Positions 27,001 to 35,610 of a stretch of DNA of 64,000 nucleotides are shown piece by piece. Both the position numbers and the translations under genes were made by a program. Under the pieces are notes generated by a model that saw only the letters and a list, made by a program, of their open reading frames with translations, was not told where the DNA came from and did no database searches. Location: assembly GCA_017557185.1 (NCBI GenBank), contig JAFZAP010000019.1:1-64000 (forward strand), read 5' to 3'. The stretch comes from Prevotella sp. (GTDB taxonomy: Bacteria; Bacteroidota; Bacteroidia; Bacteroidales; Bacteroidaceae). Within the stretch, counting starts at the first letter, position 1; each line of letters begins with the position of its first letter.

Positions 27001-27824
27001 CCATAGCCATACACCTTCACCTTGTTAACATCCGTGAAGCCAGCCTTGCGGATAAGCTCCTCAGTTATCTGGAACACGCCTGACTCTGACACGCGAATCT
27101 TCGCCCAACGGCCGTTGGCGAGAACAGAATGGGAAGCATAATACCCACCCCCATCCAAATGAAGTGGGGAAGCCCCACCCTCCCCAGTAGGGAGGGCTGA
27201 ATTCTTACATTGGCTGACCAAACTTCCCTCCCTACGGGGGAGGGTTAGGGTGGGGCTTCTCTCCTCCCCTCGGGAGGGGTTGGGGGTGGGTGTTACCTTC
27301 AGCATAAAGCTAACGAGCCACTGATAGCGTCCCTCACGATACACCAATGGGCAGAATCCAATGCTAAGAAAGCCTTTCCCGCGGCTGGCCATAATCGTTT
27401 GTTCTATCAGCGGCAGCTCTGGCAAAGCACCATCCACCAGACTATTGTCTACACTCCTACCCTCCTCTACTCCAACACTCCTTAAATTCTCTTCTCCTAC
27501 ACTCCTCAAAGCCAAATACCTTGCCACATCAACTGAAGTGGCGTCAACAAACTCGGGATAGAGGATTTGCACGTCGTAAATGGAGTCGCGATAGTTCTCA
27601 CCCAAAGGTACGCTGTAGCCGAAGTGTGGCATCACCGAGTCGATCTGCACTTCTTTGTATGTCAGGTTAAAGAAACGCTGCGACCAAGCCGAAGTGATAA
27701 AGAGACAAAGTAAGAAAGTAACAACGTAACGGAGCAGATGTAAACGTGTACAACGACAAATTGCGGCAGCAAGCAGACGTTGCCACCGCGCCATCACTCC
27801 GTATGACGTGTTCTGTTGGATCAT
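24006..27824 (-). CDS. porU: Type IX secretion system sortase PorU (C25 cysteine peptidase)
   Basis: 1,272 aa surface protease that removes the C-terminal signal of T9SS cargo and attaches it to anionic LPS. A signal segment (LLRYVVTFLLCLFITSAWSQ) follows an unusually long N-terminus. The gingipain-like domain has DYAGHG with His776 and ITASCD with Cys809, the catalytic pair. The C-terminus (WDLTVDGGQRLQTGVYLYRVSISSDG ... KKLVVI) is a PorU-type sorting-like tail. Two low-complexity insertions are encoded by GC-rich palindromes: about 48 residues (PTPNPSRGEERSPTLTLPRR ... LDGGG) after FMLKVT, and SPTPALPEGKGGS after SKTYTL. Neither shifts the frame, so the gene should be functional. Confidence 0.93.
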   Translation of the reverse strand: MIQQNTSYGVMARWQRLLAAAICRCTRLHLLRYVVTFLLCLFITSAWSQRFFNLTYKEVQIDSVMPHFGYSVPLGENYRDSIYDVQILYPEFVDATSVDVARYLALRSVGEENLRSVGVEEGRSVDNSLVDGALPELPLIEQTIMASRGKGFLSIGFCPLVYREGRYQWLVSFMLKVTPTPNPSRGEERSPTLTLPRREGSLVSQCKNSALPTGEGGASPLHLDGGGYYASHSVLANGRWAKIRVSESGVFQITEELIRKAGFTDVNKVKVYGYGGNLQPETLTQEYLLQTDDLQEVAQCVTGGRRLFYARGPVSWQSNTATSRARNPYSNYGYYFLTQGEDEPLTISETDFLAACYPLADDYHVLYESDGYAWFQGGRNLYEYTPINSGASKTYTLSPTPALPEGKGGSAKLSVTVSAGVNSVVNVSCNGQDLGTITINVSSTYYEKGHATNRVFNLSDVQDQNNVTLTTKSGGPVRLDFISLTLSDPKPAPNLSTDQFAVPEYVYNITNQDLHGDSAVDMVIIIPASQKLRSQAERLADFHQNHDGLRVRIVPADELYNEFSSGTPDATAYKRYLKMLYDRAETEADRPRFLLLFGDCAWDNRMLTSDWRQASPDDYLLCYESYDSFSETYCYVSDEFFCMLDDGESLTTGSYPNERPAGLADMAVGRFPVTTESDAKVMVDKVISYVSNQNAGAWQNTLVFMGDDGNGNAHMRDINDAAIETNQRHPGYQIKKVMWDAFTRETSSTGNSYPEVSKLVKQYQQQGALIMDYAGHGRADQMSHENVLRLADFQQFSNQNLPLWITASCDIMPYDGSTATIGETAVLNNKGGAIAFYGTSRTVFVAQNKVMNMAFMRHVLTIGDDGKPITIGEAQMLAKNEMITKRLDTSVNMLQYQLLGDPALSLNIPTLTVVVDSINGISASGEGVQMAQLKAGSIARVVGHVVDAADFNGIVAATVRDSEETIVCKLNNTESDGAQTAFTYRDRTKTLYNGNDSVRNGRFQLSFAVPMDINYSDAAGLINLHAVSNDHTLLAHGANDHFIVGGSATAGNDSIGPSIYCYLNSPSFVNGGNVNTTPYFVAQLTDQDGINTTGNGVGHDLELIIDGDMSKTYVLNENFQFDFGSYTTGSTYYNIPELEPGMHTLLFRAWDVLNNSSTAQLSFNVVKGLSPRLFSVSCTQNPARTSTTFIISHDRTGCTVDVELDIFDTSGRQLWRHNESGVSTNGAYTLTWDLTVDGGQRLQTGVYLYRVSISSDGSKQVSKAKKLVVIAP
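26590..26640. repeat. GC-rich palindrome inside porU, insertion B
   Basis: CCCTTCCCTTCAGGGAGAGC followed by TGGGGTGGGGCT. It encodes SPTPALPEGKGGS in frame between two beta-strand-like segments (SKTYTL and AKLSVTVSAG). Confidence 0.7.
27160..27298. repeat. Compound GC-rich palindrome inside porU, insertion A
   Basis: AAGCCCCACCCTCCCCAGTA ... and the inverted CGGGGGAGGGTTAGGGTGGG with GCTT enclose about 35 bp, a REPIN-like doublet; a third copy (CTCCTCCCCTCGGGAGGGG, then TTGGGGGTGGG) follows directly. The whole block is translated in frame as about 48 proline- and arginine-rich residues. Confidence 0.75.
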
Positions 27825-27899
27825 TACAGAATTATAACGGAATGAAACAATTATTATTGTGTCAAATCATCAAAAAAGAAGGGCCCTGCCACAACTACC

Positions 27900-28508
27900 T
27901 TATCTTACCCAGAAGTCCAATAGCTTCTTGTCTTCAAGATAACCTTCCAGATGGTCATCAACATGCACGGGACCTACACCGACAGGGGTTCCCGTGAAGA
28001 GCATATCACCAGTCTTCAGAGTGAAGAAACGACTGATATAGCTAATCAGCTCATCCACTTTGTACAGCATGTCATCCGTAAAGCCTGTCTGTACCGTCTT
28101 CCCGTTGATGTCGAGGTGGAAGTGAAACCCACCGGTGGGTTTTAGGTCTACCCACTCCCCTATCGCCGCACTTCCATCGAAGGCCTTTGCAATCTCCCAG
28201 GGATGGCCGTTGTCCTTCAGCCGACGTTGCAGGTCACGAGCTGTAAAGTCGATACCCACGGTAACAGCGTCATAATATCGATGGGCAAAGCGCTCACTGA
28301 CGTTCTTACCCAGCCGGCTTATGCGCACGACAACCTCACACTCATAATCCACACGCCCAAGATGCTCAGGCAGGAAAAATGGTTTACCATTCTTCAACAA
28401 AGCCGACTCGGGCTTCATGAACACAACCGGCTCAGCAGTCTTATATTGCCGGCCATCCATCTCCTCGTTGTGGAGCGCATAGTTTTTACCAATACAGAAT
28501 ATCTTCAT
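27900..28508 (-). CDS. Fumarylacetoacetate hydrolase (FAH) family protein
   Basis: About 202 aa from MKIFCIGKNYALHNEEM, the usual start for this family; seven more upstream codons are possible. GKNY at the N-terminus, PVVFMKPESALL, YECEVVVRISR with the metal-binding Glu residues, GIDFTARDLQ and KAFDGSAAIGEW are FAH signatures, and GDMLFTGTPVGVGPV closes the fold. Members cleave C-C bonds or decarboxylate 2-keto acids (acylpyruvases, oxaloacetate decarboxylases); the substrate cannot be named from sequence. It follows porU divergently spaced on the same strand. Confidence 0.9.
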   Translation of the reverse strand: MKIFCIGKNYALHNEEMDGRQYKTAEPVVFMKPESALLKNGKPFFLPEHLGRVDYECEVVVRISRLGKNVSERFAHRYYDAVTVGIDFTARDLQRRLKDNGHPWEIAKAFDGSAAIGEWVDLKPTGGFHFHLDINGKTVQTGFTDDMLYKVDELISYISRFFTLKTGDMLFTGTPVGVGPVHVDDHLEGYLEDKKLLDFWVR

Positions 28509-28611
28509 ATTTCTCACGTCATAAAACAAATTAGAACTAATTAGAATAATATCCGTTGTTGAATAATTACTACTAATTAGCTCTAATTATTTAATTCCCT
28601 AAAACTCTTGA

Positions 28612-28911
28612 TTAAAGACCGTCGTCGGCTTCGCTGAGGTCATCGTCGTTCATGGCCCGATAGTCCTTTACCTTAAAGCGGAACTCGAAGCCGGCAAACA
28701 GAGAACTCAGGTAGAAGCCTCCACCTTCACCGCCGCCACCGCCAACAGTCTCCATGTCATCGTCGCCACCGAACAGGTTGTCGATCCACGATGTCGTGGG
28801 CGGCTCATACGATCCCACCTCCGTACCTTCGTTGCTCTTCACATAGAGGAAGATCAACAGCAGCACAAAGGCCGAGATGACGATGAATCCTTTTCCGTTT
28901 CCGTTTTGCAT
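28612..28911 (-). CDS. Small membrane-anchored protein with acidic, glycine-rich tail
   Basis: 99 aa, not recognised. Residues about 8-25 (GFIVISAFVLLLIFLYV) form one hydrophobic segment; the rest is acidic (FGGDDDMETVG, NDDDLSEADDGL) with a poly-glycine run (GGGGGEGGG) around the middle. It sits on the same strand immediately downstream of the first giant-protein/peptide pair and could be part of that unit. No strong ribosome-binding site precedes it, unlike the neighbouring peptide. Confidence 0.55.
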   Translation of the reverse strand: MQNGNGKGFIVISAFVLLLIFLYVKSNEGTEVGSYEPPTTSWIDNLFGGDDDMETVGGGGGEGGGFYLSSLFAGFEFRFKVKDYRAMNDDDLSEADDGL

Positions 28912-28971
28912 GACTGATATGAGCTCAAAGGAGTTAAAGAGAAATGATATGGCAAAAGGGGACTACAGCCT

Positions 28972-29004
28972 TCCCACCTCCCCTCCCTTGGGGGAGGGGT
29001 TGCG
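28972..29004. repeat. GC-rich REP-like palindrome between two small genes
   Basis: CCTCCCCTCCCTTGGGGGAG followed by GGGTTGCGG. It is a solo copy in the gap after the NLWDD peptide gene and may serve as a hairpin at the 3' end of its message. Confidence 0.5.
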
Positions 29005-29022
29005 GAAAAGGCTTCTATTTGA

Positions 29023-29205
29023 TTAGTCGTCCCAGAGGTTTTCGTTCCCCTGCATCTTACCGTTCTCAATCACTTGGGGGCCGCCACCACCCCAGCCGCC
29101 AGAGAATCCCTTGGCGTCTGCATGGTCGTACGACTGATCCATGAAATAATTCTCGTTCTTATAAGCTACCACTTCTGTGAGCGGCTTCTGATAAACTGCT
29201 TTCAT
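29023..29205 (-). CDS. NLWDD partner peptide 1 (60 aa), downstream of giant protein 1
   Basis: 60 aa, beginning MKAVYQKPLTEVV and ending GNENLWDD. It starts 15 nt after the stop of the giant gene and has a perfect AGGAGG exactly 9 nt before the ATG, abutting that stop codon. The centre is glycine-rich (GFSGGWGGGGPQ). Two other peptide genes in the window (46401-46574, 54119-54286) share the MKxxYxKP start, the NLW(D/E)D end, the AGGAGG and the spacing, which is strong evidence that it is real. No signal peptide or membrane segment is visible, so it is probably cytoplasmic. Function unknown: a chaperone, regulator or signalling peptide for the upstream secreted protein are options. Confidence 0.8.
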   Translation of the reverse strand: MKAVYQKPLTEVVAYKNENYFMDQSYDHADAKGFSGGWGGGGPQVIENGKMQGNENLWDD

Positions 29206-29214
29206 ATGGGTGGC

Positions 29215-29220
29215 CCTCCT
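29215..29220 (-). promoter_or_regulatory. Perfect Shine-Dalgarno AGGAGG for peptide 1
   Basis: AGGAGG on the minus strand, 9 nt from the ATG and directly adjacent to the preceding stop codon. Canonical sites of this strength are rare in Bacteroidota, and the same hexamer at the same spacing precedes the two sister peptides (46584-46589, 54296-54301). Confidence 0.85.
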
Positions 29221-32200
29221 TTATTTTACATTAAACTTAATACCCTTAACTACATAGATGCCGCGTGGCAGCTTCTTGCCGGCAATCTCGCGAACCGTTG
29301 TGGCAACCATACGTCCGTATACATCGTATACTGGTGCGTTCGGGTCAACCATCACGGGCTTGTCTTCCTCAACAGAGTTGATACCTGTCGTATCGAAGTT
29401 CTCACCATAGAAGATGTTCAGGCTCTTGGCAGCAGAACCACTGGTTCTGAAGTAAGCACGGAACGGATAGACAAACAGATTTGCTCTGTTCAGAGTCTGA
29501 ATGTCAAGGAACATATTGTGTGCGAAATAGTAGACGTTATTGCTGGCCTTAGCAAGCTTCTTACCAGAGAACGAGCCCGTGGGAGTGAAGGTTACCGAAG
29601 CCTTATCGTCAATACCTGTACCTGCTGTTCCTGAGAACTCATAGTTGTCGTCCATGGTTGAAGTGGCCTTCAGCAAGGCACCTGTCTGCTTCACGATGAA
29701 CGAAGGCTGAGCGCCCGATTCGGGTGTAGCCACACTCTCAACTTTCACCACATAAGGAACATTCGGAACGGTCTTCGTCATACCCTTAAGCGGAAGCACG
29801 TGGATATAGTCATCTTCTGTCAGCGGGTCTGTGCTCAGACAGTCACCCGAAGCCTGAAGCTGATATACAGAGAACTTATTGCCCTCACCATCATCATGCA
29901 CACCTTGACTGTTAACAGCAATCTCAAACGGTACGATGATAGAGGCATTGGTCACATTACCGTTAGTCTGCCATGTGATATCGCGGACATAGGTAATATT
30001 GTTAGGAGAAGCCTGTACCTGTATATCATAAGGAGCATAGAACGGCTTGCGGTCGGTCAACACAATGTTTCTACCAGCCATGAACGAACCGCTGGTGGTC
30101 TTATAGGCAAAGTTGTCTTCAATTGAGGTTGAATTCTCTGGCAGATAAATCAGTGCATTGTCAGCAATAGCATTTTTCAGAGTCATCAGGTCATAACCCG
30201 AACTCGAAACAATGCTTAACATATCACTGAAGTCAACATAGAGAATCTGATCTTTCTTTGCGGGAGCTCCGGTTCCTCCGACAGCGACTCCATCGCATTC
30301 TTGAGTTGCCACGCCGTTGATTGCATCCATAATCTCCTTCATGGAAAGATAGCCACCGCTTTCCGGATCAATGTACGCACCTGCATCATTCTTATCTTTG
30401 GCTTTCACTTTCAAGCCCCACATCGACTTATTGGCATCAATAGCCTTTCCATCTTCGTCAACATCAGCGTAGCATGTTTCACCATCATCATAGACCTTTG
30501 TCCATTCAAGACTTGGAACATAGTTTCTTGCCACCAATTCGATGTCCATACGGTAGAAGGCGTAGCTGCGGTGCTCCAGAGCAGTGGAAGGAGCGATATT
30601 GTAACGGGTCTCATCGGCAGTAAACACAAAGTAGATACCACTCTTCTGATCTGTCTTAGAGGCATTCATGACAATATCTTTGAATTCACCCGTCTTTGTA
30701 CTTCCATCGGGATCGGAAGATCCAAGGTAGGTGGCCACTGAGAAGGGATACTCTTGCAGTGTTTGAGTACCAGAACCAGAGCCTGTGAGTTCTTCCGCAT
30801 TGTTGAACTTAAAGCGGATGTTACCAGCTCTCGATGTGTAAAGTTTAGTTGTGCAGGCAAGATCTGGATCGTATCTGGTATCATACAAGCCAGCGTCGCC
30901 TGAAGCATCTGCATGGCTGGCAGCATTGTTTGCCACACCGTCGAATTCCTGGAAATAAGGCGAAGTCACGAAACTGTAGCGAGCATTACCTGTACCTCCA
31001 TAGGTTACATCACCATATTGGCTGAAAAGATCGCGGAAGGTAAACGTCAGGTCATGCTGGTTATAATCCGTCGGAATATAGAAAATAAACTTACCACCAC
31101 TCACAGCGAAGTCATTGGCTGTAAATGTCTGGATAAGTTCCAGTTTGTCATGAGTAACAGGATCTTCCTCACTCTCACAGACAATGTCCATCTTGTTGAT
31201 ATAAGGATTCAGAGCTTCCAGCGATAACGAAACGTTCACCAGAGCCTGTTTACCCTCATCCAGTCCTGATATTTCAAACTTAACAGCGTCATTGTTAATA
31301 CCGAGCAACTCGAAAGAATCAGCGTCAGCAGCACTATTTACCGTTACTGTTTTTACTACCTTATTCTTATCTGTTCCATAAATCTTCAGCGTATAAGCTC
31401 CTGGAGTGAAAGAAGGTATAGTAACTTGATGGGTACCTCCAACAGAAGTGGCTGTTGCTTGACTACCTGTAGCATAAGTGGTTGACACATAACCTCTCAG
31501 GTGATAGTCGCCTCCCTCTTGAATATAGTGATAGTTCAAATAGTAGTCATTATTGCCATCGCTATGATAATAGACTCTTCCATCAGTAGCGACTCTCAGA
31601 TTCCATGTAGCTTCGTAACCAGAAGCTGCCGAACTCAGAGAGAGTACGCGCTGCTCACCAGATCCGAAACAAGCCAGATATCTCTTATAATCAGTACCGG
31701 TGTAGAGATTACCTATATCATCCATCGACCATACAAACGGATCAGGATTTTCATCCGTAAGTGCCACGAAATCCAAGTTGTCATTCAAATAATAAGTAGT
31801 ATTTTGGCGAGTAACCGAAATCTGATATCCATTGGCTATATTAATTGTTCCACCTTCAGTTGCAGTACCCCACTTATAATCAAACTTGGCACCAACTACT
31901 CTGAAACCAATGGGTGATTGCCAACCTGAGGCTGTTTCAATCGTGGTAGGAGGCTCGATGAAATAGGTATCATTGCCATAAGCGAAAGCACCCTGTCCAT
32001 CCATCACAATAGGATAGATATGCTTGTTCGTTGCCACATCGGCAGGCTTTCCTGCCTGAATAGCATCTTCTTGATACACCCAATTGTAAGCAATCAGGTC
32101 ACGCACACCTTGATAGTTATAGGTGTAGAGGCCATTCTGTTCAACAATGGCACCAACGTCCATCTTACTTGTTGAGAAAGGAGATCTCACCATACTGACA

Positions 32201-33003
32201 GCTGGTCCAGACCCAGCAGGCATCACTTCCGAATTGAATGTTCCCTCTGCCGTAAACTGAATCTCAAACGACTTGATAGAGACAGCGTACTGACTGGTAG
32301 CTCTAGCAAAGAAGAAGTGGAGCTGGTTTGTCATGTCAGAATGGTCTTCTGCCTGACTAGTACGTGTAATGACAAATTCCTTTGCTCTATTCTCGGCAGT
32401 ATTGTTCTGCATTATTATATTAGATGAGTTACCTACCTCATGGGCAGCGGCAATGGAATCAGGACATTCCAAACTTGTACTGTGAGTATTATCTCCATAA
32501 GGTGAACCTGAACTCCATGCTGGTGTCTCATAGAAACACATCTGGTCATCTGAACCGATATTCCAAGAATTTTTACCAGAATGAAGTTGAATGTTGTTAC
32601 CATAAATATCAGGTTGCAACACCAGACGATAACCCGTGATACGATAACCCTTTGGCAGAGATACAACAATAAATGTTTGTGTCTGACCGGCACCAAGAAT
32701 TAACTTCCCGTTATAAACGTCGATGGCACAGGAAGGGTCTGCCAGTTCACCAGCTGAGGTAAGGTTGGCAATATCAGATGTCGTCATCATCAGCGGCAAC
32801 TGTTCATGACGCCACATGGAACCCATTCCTCTTCCGATACCAGAGTCTCCAGTATTACCACCGGCCTGACCGGTAATAATACTACCGTTGTTCGGGCCAA
32901 TCGTCACATTCTGCGCCTGCACACTCGTTGCAAACGCAGCAAGGAAGAATATGGCGACGAGTGCGTGCCATTTCTTCAGGAATCGTTTAGTAGATTTTTC
33001 CAT
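29221..33003 (-). CDS. Giant secreted surface protein 1 (Prevotella-type, T9SS-like tail)
   Basis: 1,260 aa. A long signal peptide (MEKSTKRFLKKWHALVAIFF ... SVQAQ) is followed by NVTIGPNNGSI and MWRHEQLPLMMTTSD. Shared landmarks with the paralogues at 46591 and 54303 are VVSLPKGYRITGYRLVL, RYNIAPSTALEHRSYAFYRM, DQILYVDFSDM, NALIYLPENSTS, APYDIQVQA and the tail APVYDVYGRMVATT ... LPRGIYVVKGIKFNVK. Composition is rich in Thr, Asn, Tyr and Gly, as in beta-sandwich surface proteins. The tail and the porU/porV genes nearby suggest T9SS export. I know no function for the family. It is followed by an NLWDD peptide gene in the same unit, and read from the TAAATTTG element at 33142-33149. Confidence 0.8.
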   Translation of the reverse strand: MEKSTKRFLKKWHALVAIFFLAAFATSVQAQNVTIGPNNGSIITGQAGGNTGDSGIGRGMGSMWRHEQLPLMMTTSDIANLTSAGELADPSCAIDVYNGKLILGAGQTQTFIVVSLPKGYRITGYRLVLQPDIYGNNIQLHSGKNSWNIGSDDQMCFYETPAWSSGSPYGDNTHSTSLECPDSIAAAHEVGNSSNIIMQNNTAENRAKEFVITRTSQAEDHSDMTNQLHFFFARATSQYAVSIKSFEIQFTAEGTFNSEVMPAGSGPAVSMVRSPFSTSKMDVGAIVEQNGLYTYNYQGVRDLIAYNWVYQEDAIQAGKPADVATNKHIYPIVMDGQGAFAYGNDTYFIEPPTTIETASGWQSPIGFRVVGAKFDYKWGTATEGGTINIANGYQISVTRQNTTYYLNDNLDFVALTDENPDPFVWSMDDIGNLYTGTDYKRYLACFGSGEQRVLSLSSAASGYEATWNLRVATDGRVYYHSDGNNDYYLNYHYIQEGGDYHLRGYVSTTYATGSQATATSVGGTHQVTIPSFTPGAYTLKIYGTDKNKVVKTVTVNSAADADSFELLGINNDAVKFEISGLDEGKQALVNVSLSLEALNPYINKMDIVCESEEDPVTHDKLELIQTFTANDFAVSGGKFIFYIPTDYNQHDLTFTFRDLFSQYGDVTYGGTGNARYSFVTSPYFQEFDGVANNAASHADASGDAGLYDTRYDPDLACTTKLYTSRAGNIRFKFNNAEELTGSGSGTQTLQEYPFSVATYLGSSDPDGSTKTGEFKDIVMNASKTDQKSGIYFVFTADETRYNIAPSTALEHRSYAFYRMDIELVARNYVPSLEWTKVYDDGETCYADVDEDGKAIDANKSMWGLKVKAKDKNDAGAYIDPESGGYLSMKEIMDAINGVATQECDGVAVGGTGAPAKKDQILYVDFSDMLSIVSSSGYDLMTLKNAIADNALIYLPENSTSIEDNFAYKTTSGSFMAGRNIVLTDRKPFYAPYDIQVQASPNNITYVRDITWQTNGNVTNASIIVPFEIAVNSQGVHDDGEGNKFSVYQLQASGDCLSTDPLTEDDYIHVLPLKGMTKTVPNVPYVVKVESVATPESGAQPSFIVKQTGALLKATSTMDDNYEFSGTAGTGIDDKASVTFTPTGSFSGKKLAKASNNVYYFAHNMFLDIQTLNRANLFVYPFRAYFRTSGSAAKSLNIFYGENFDTTGINSVEEDKPVMVDPNAPVYDVYGRMVATTVREIAGKKLPRGIYVVKGIKFNVK

Positions 33004-33141
33004 AATTAGTTATGTTTTAAGTTTATATAAAATTTTACACATTACAGACACCCCTACTTCCGTCTTGTTTTTCACAAACGGCATCAGGGAGTTAACGATC
33101 ATAGCCATTGTTCGCACATAATGGCACTATATTACACTGTG

Positions 33142-33149
33142 CAAATTTA
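33142..33149 (-). promoter_or_regulatory. Promoter of giant protein 1
   Basis: The minus strand reads TAAATTTG, matching TAnnTTTG. The expected start near 33135 gives a leader of about 130 nt. The rest of 33004-33333 is AT-rich with no gene. Confidence 0.6.
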
Positions 33150-33333
33150 AAGAAAAAAAATAAAACGAACAAGAGTTTCTTAAAAAAATCTACAATTTTA
33201 TCACATTTTGTTGCTATTTTGTTGTAAAAATCCGAAAAAATGCATGTTTTATCCAATTTATTTAAGGTATTTTTCACTTTTTAAGTTTTATAGTCGCAAA
33301 ACTTATCCGCTTTCTTCAATAGAAATTGACAAC

Positions 33334-33371
33334 AAAAAAACGTCAGCCTTTCTTCGCAGAGAGGACTGACG
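33334..33371 (-). terminator. Terminator of the rplM-rpsI-rpsB-tsf operon
   Basis: On the minus strand CGTCAGTCCTC and GAAAGGCTGACG pair around a short loop and are followed by seven T residues. It lies about 80 bp after the tsf stop codon. Confidence 0.85.
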
Positions 33372-33449
33372 CCAACAAATAAAATTATGAAAAATAAAAT
33401 TTAATATACCCTCACGGGCTATATCGATAAACAAAAGTTTTTCGTCGGT

Positions 33450-34445
33450 TTACTCAGCAACGAGAGTGAAGCGCTTGAAATCAACGATCTTCAGCTCCTT
33501 GTCCTGCTGAGCGAGCCACTGGTTGACAGTAGACTTGTCGCCATCACCGAACTGGAACTCCTGGTCGACGAGGCAGTTCTCCTTGAGGAACTTCTGCACA
33601 CGACCCTTGGCAATACCTTCGATCATCGGCATCTTCAGCTGGGCCTCGCCCTCTGCCTTTGCGTCAGCAATGATCTTGCGGGCTTCGTCGGCTTGCTCCT
33701 GAGTGAGCCATCCCTTCGACATGTTCGACTCGATATGGTCTTCGCTGTCGACGAGGTTGGGGTTGATGCCAGCCTTCTTCAGCTTCATATCGACGAACTT
33801 CTGAACCTGCTCGAGCTTGGTCTTCTCGACTGCGGTCTTGTACTCCTCGTCGAGGATCTTCTGATCGACGCTCTGTGCGTTGAGTGCGACGGGCTTCATA
33901 GCAGCAACCTGCATGGCGAGCTTATGACCTGCATCGACGTTCTCCTTGTTGAGCTGAACCATCGTGCAGAGAATGTGCTTACCCATGTGGTCATAGACTT
34001 CGACGTTGTCGCCGGAAAGAGTGAGGTATCCGTCGAGTTCCATCTTTTCGCCGGTGATACCCGAGCGCTGTGTGACGACGTCCTGAGCCTTCTGGCCGTT
34101 GATGTCGAGTTCCTTCACCTCGTCGAGGTTCTGGCACTTGGCAGCCACAGCGGCATCGAGGATGGTCTGTGTCATAGCGATGAAGTCAGCACCATTGGCC
34201 ACGAAGTCGGTTTCACACTTCACAGCAACCATAGCGGCAAAGCCGTCGACCTTCTTCACGAGCACGCAGCCGTTAGAGGTCTCACGGTCGGAACGCTTGG
34301 CAGCGATAGCCAGTCCGCGCTCGCGGAGCAGCTCCTTAGCCTTATCGAAATCGCCTTCGGCCTCGGTGAGGGCCTTCTTGACATCGGCCAGTCCGGCACC
34401 AGTCATTGCGCGCAGTTTCTTGATATCTTCAATTGTAATAGCCAT
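33450..34445 (-). CDS. tsf: Translation elongation factor Ts
   Basis: Guanine-nucleotide exchange factor for EF-Tu. 331 aa, longer than the E. coli protein, as usual in Bacteroidota. IEDIKKLRAMTGAGLADVKKAL is the N-terminal UBA-like domain with the conserved MTGAG; CETDFVANGADF carries the TDFV motif that contacts EF-Tu. The C-terminal half holds a repeated coiled subdomain. Last gene of the ribosomal operon; about 45 bp separate it from rpsB. Confidence 0.96.
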   Translation of the reverse strand: MAITIEDIKKLRAMTGAGLADVKKALTEAEGDFDKAKELLRERGLAIAAKRSDRETSNGCVLVKKVDGFAAMVAVKCETDFVANGADFIAMTQTILDAAVAAKCQNLDEVKELDINGQKAQDVVTQRSGITGEKMELDGYLTLSGDNVEVYDHMGKHILCTMVQLNKENVDAGHKLAMQVAAMKPVALNAQSVDQKILDEEYKTAVEKTKLEQVQKFVDMKLKKAGINPNLVDSEDHIESNMSKGWLTQEQADEARKIIADAKAEGEAQLKMPMIEGIAKGRVQKFLKENCLVDQEFQFGDGDKSTVNQWLAQQDKELKIVDFKRFTLVAE

Positions 34446-34488
34446 AATTCGAATGTAAAGTTGAAAATTTAAAATTGATAATTAGTAA

Positions 34489-35382
34489 TTACTCAGCAGC
34501 GGGAGCCTCTTCTTCCTGAACGGGAGCCTCAGCCTCAACGGCGGGAGCAGCTTCTTCGGCGGGAGCCTCCTGGGCAGGAGCTTCCTGGGCGGGAGCCTCA
34601 GCATCCTTGCGGGCGCGGCGGGCGCGACGGGGCTTCTGCTCGATAGCAGCCTCTTCGGCCTGCTCGGCGGCAGCCTTCTCATCGGCCTTCTCGGCCTTGC
34701 GCTCCTCAAGTCCCTCAGCGATAGCCTGGCAGCAAGCCGTCAAGATGACGTCTACTGAATCCTTGGCGTCGTCGTTAGCGGGAATGACGAAGTCGATGTT
34801 GTTAGGATCGCTGTTGGTGTCGACCATAGCGAACACGGGGATACCGAGACGGTTGGCCTCGCGAACGGCGATGTTCTCCTTCAGCACGTCGACGACGAAC
34901 AGAGCGCTGGGCAGACGGGTGAGGTCAGCGATAGAGCCGAGGTTCTTCTCGAGTTTTGCACGCTGGCGGGTCACCTGCAGGAGCTCGCGCTTCGAGAGGT
35001 TGGCGAAAGTGCCGTCCTGCATGAGCTTATCAATATTGGACATCTTCTTCACGGCCTTGCGGATGGTGGGGAAGTTGGTGAGCATACCGCCGGGCCAGCG
35101 CTCGATGACGTAAGGCATGCCTACGCTCGTGGCCTTCTCGGCGACGATGTCCTTGGCCTGTTTTTTAGTAGAGACGAACAGGATCTTCTTTCCTGCCTTC
35201 GCAATCTGCTTCAAAGCTTCAGCAGCCTCGTCGACCTTAGCGACGGTCTTGTGCAGATCGATGATATGAATGCCATTGCGCTCCATGAAGATATAGGGAG
35301 CCATAGCGGGATTCCACTTGCGCTTCAGGTGGCCGAAATGGCAGCCTGCCTGCAGCAGCTGGTCAAAATTTGTTCTTGACAT
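34489..35382 (-). CDS. rpsB: 30S ribosomal protein S2 with Ala/Pro/Glu-rich C-terminal extension
   Basis: 297 aa. MSRTNFDQLLQAGCHFGHLK, KWNPAMAPYIFMERNGIHII and RWPGGMLTNFPTIRK are typical S2. The normal S2 end is passed at about residue 230; a low-complexity extension of about 65 residues follows, made of EEAAIEQKPRRARRARKD and repeats of APAQEAPAQEAPAEE. Such acidic/alanine tails occur in Bacteroidota S2 proteins and vary in length. It is preceded by a 228-bp gap after rpsI that may contain a leader. Confidence 0.96.
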   Translation of the reverse strand: MSRTNFDQLLQAGCHFGHLKRKWNPAMAPYIFMERNGIHIIDLHKTVAKVDEAAEALKQIAKAGKKILFVSTKKQAKDIVAEKATSVGMPYVIERWPGGMLTNFPTIRKAVKKMSNIDKLMQDGTFANLSKRELLQVTRQRAKLEKNLGSIADLTRLPSALFVVDVLKENIAVREANRLGIPVFAMVDTNSDPNNIDFVIPANDDAKDSVDVILTACCQAIAEGLEERKAEKADEKAAAEQAEEAAIEQKPRRARRARKDAEAPAQEAPAQEAPAEEAAPAVEAEAPVQEEEAPAAE

Positions 35383-35610
35383 AATTGTTTGTTTTGTTTG
35401 TTTTGTTTGTTTACTTTCTTTTTCGATTCTCTCTTAGAATCCAACCCAGAGGTAGTCTGATTGACGATTTACGGATTTACGATTGACCGATTCACCGTTT
35501 CAGAGTCCTTTCGGTTTAGATACTAAACTGTTCAGTGCGAATACGAGATACGGAAGGACGACCACGGTTGCAAACAATCGTAAATCGTAAATCCGCAAAT
35601 CGTAAATGCT
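35383..35610 (-). other. rpsI-rpsB intergenic region with repeated ATTTACG strings and possible leader
   Basis: 228 bp. Both edges carry repeats of ATTTACG/CGTAAAT (for example CGATTTACGGATTTACGATT near 35464 and the inverted CAATCGTAAATCGTAAATCC near 35576), able to pair. Between them, GTCCTTCC and GGAAGGAC-like strings also pair. It may be a regulatory leader for rpsB or just a dispersed repeat; no ORF is present. Confidence 0.35.
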
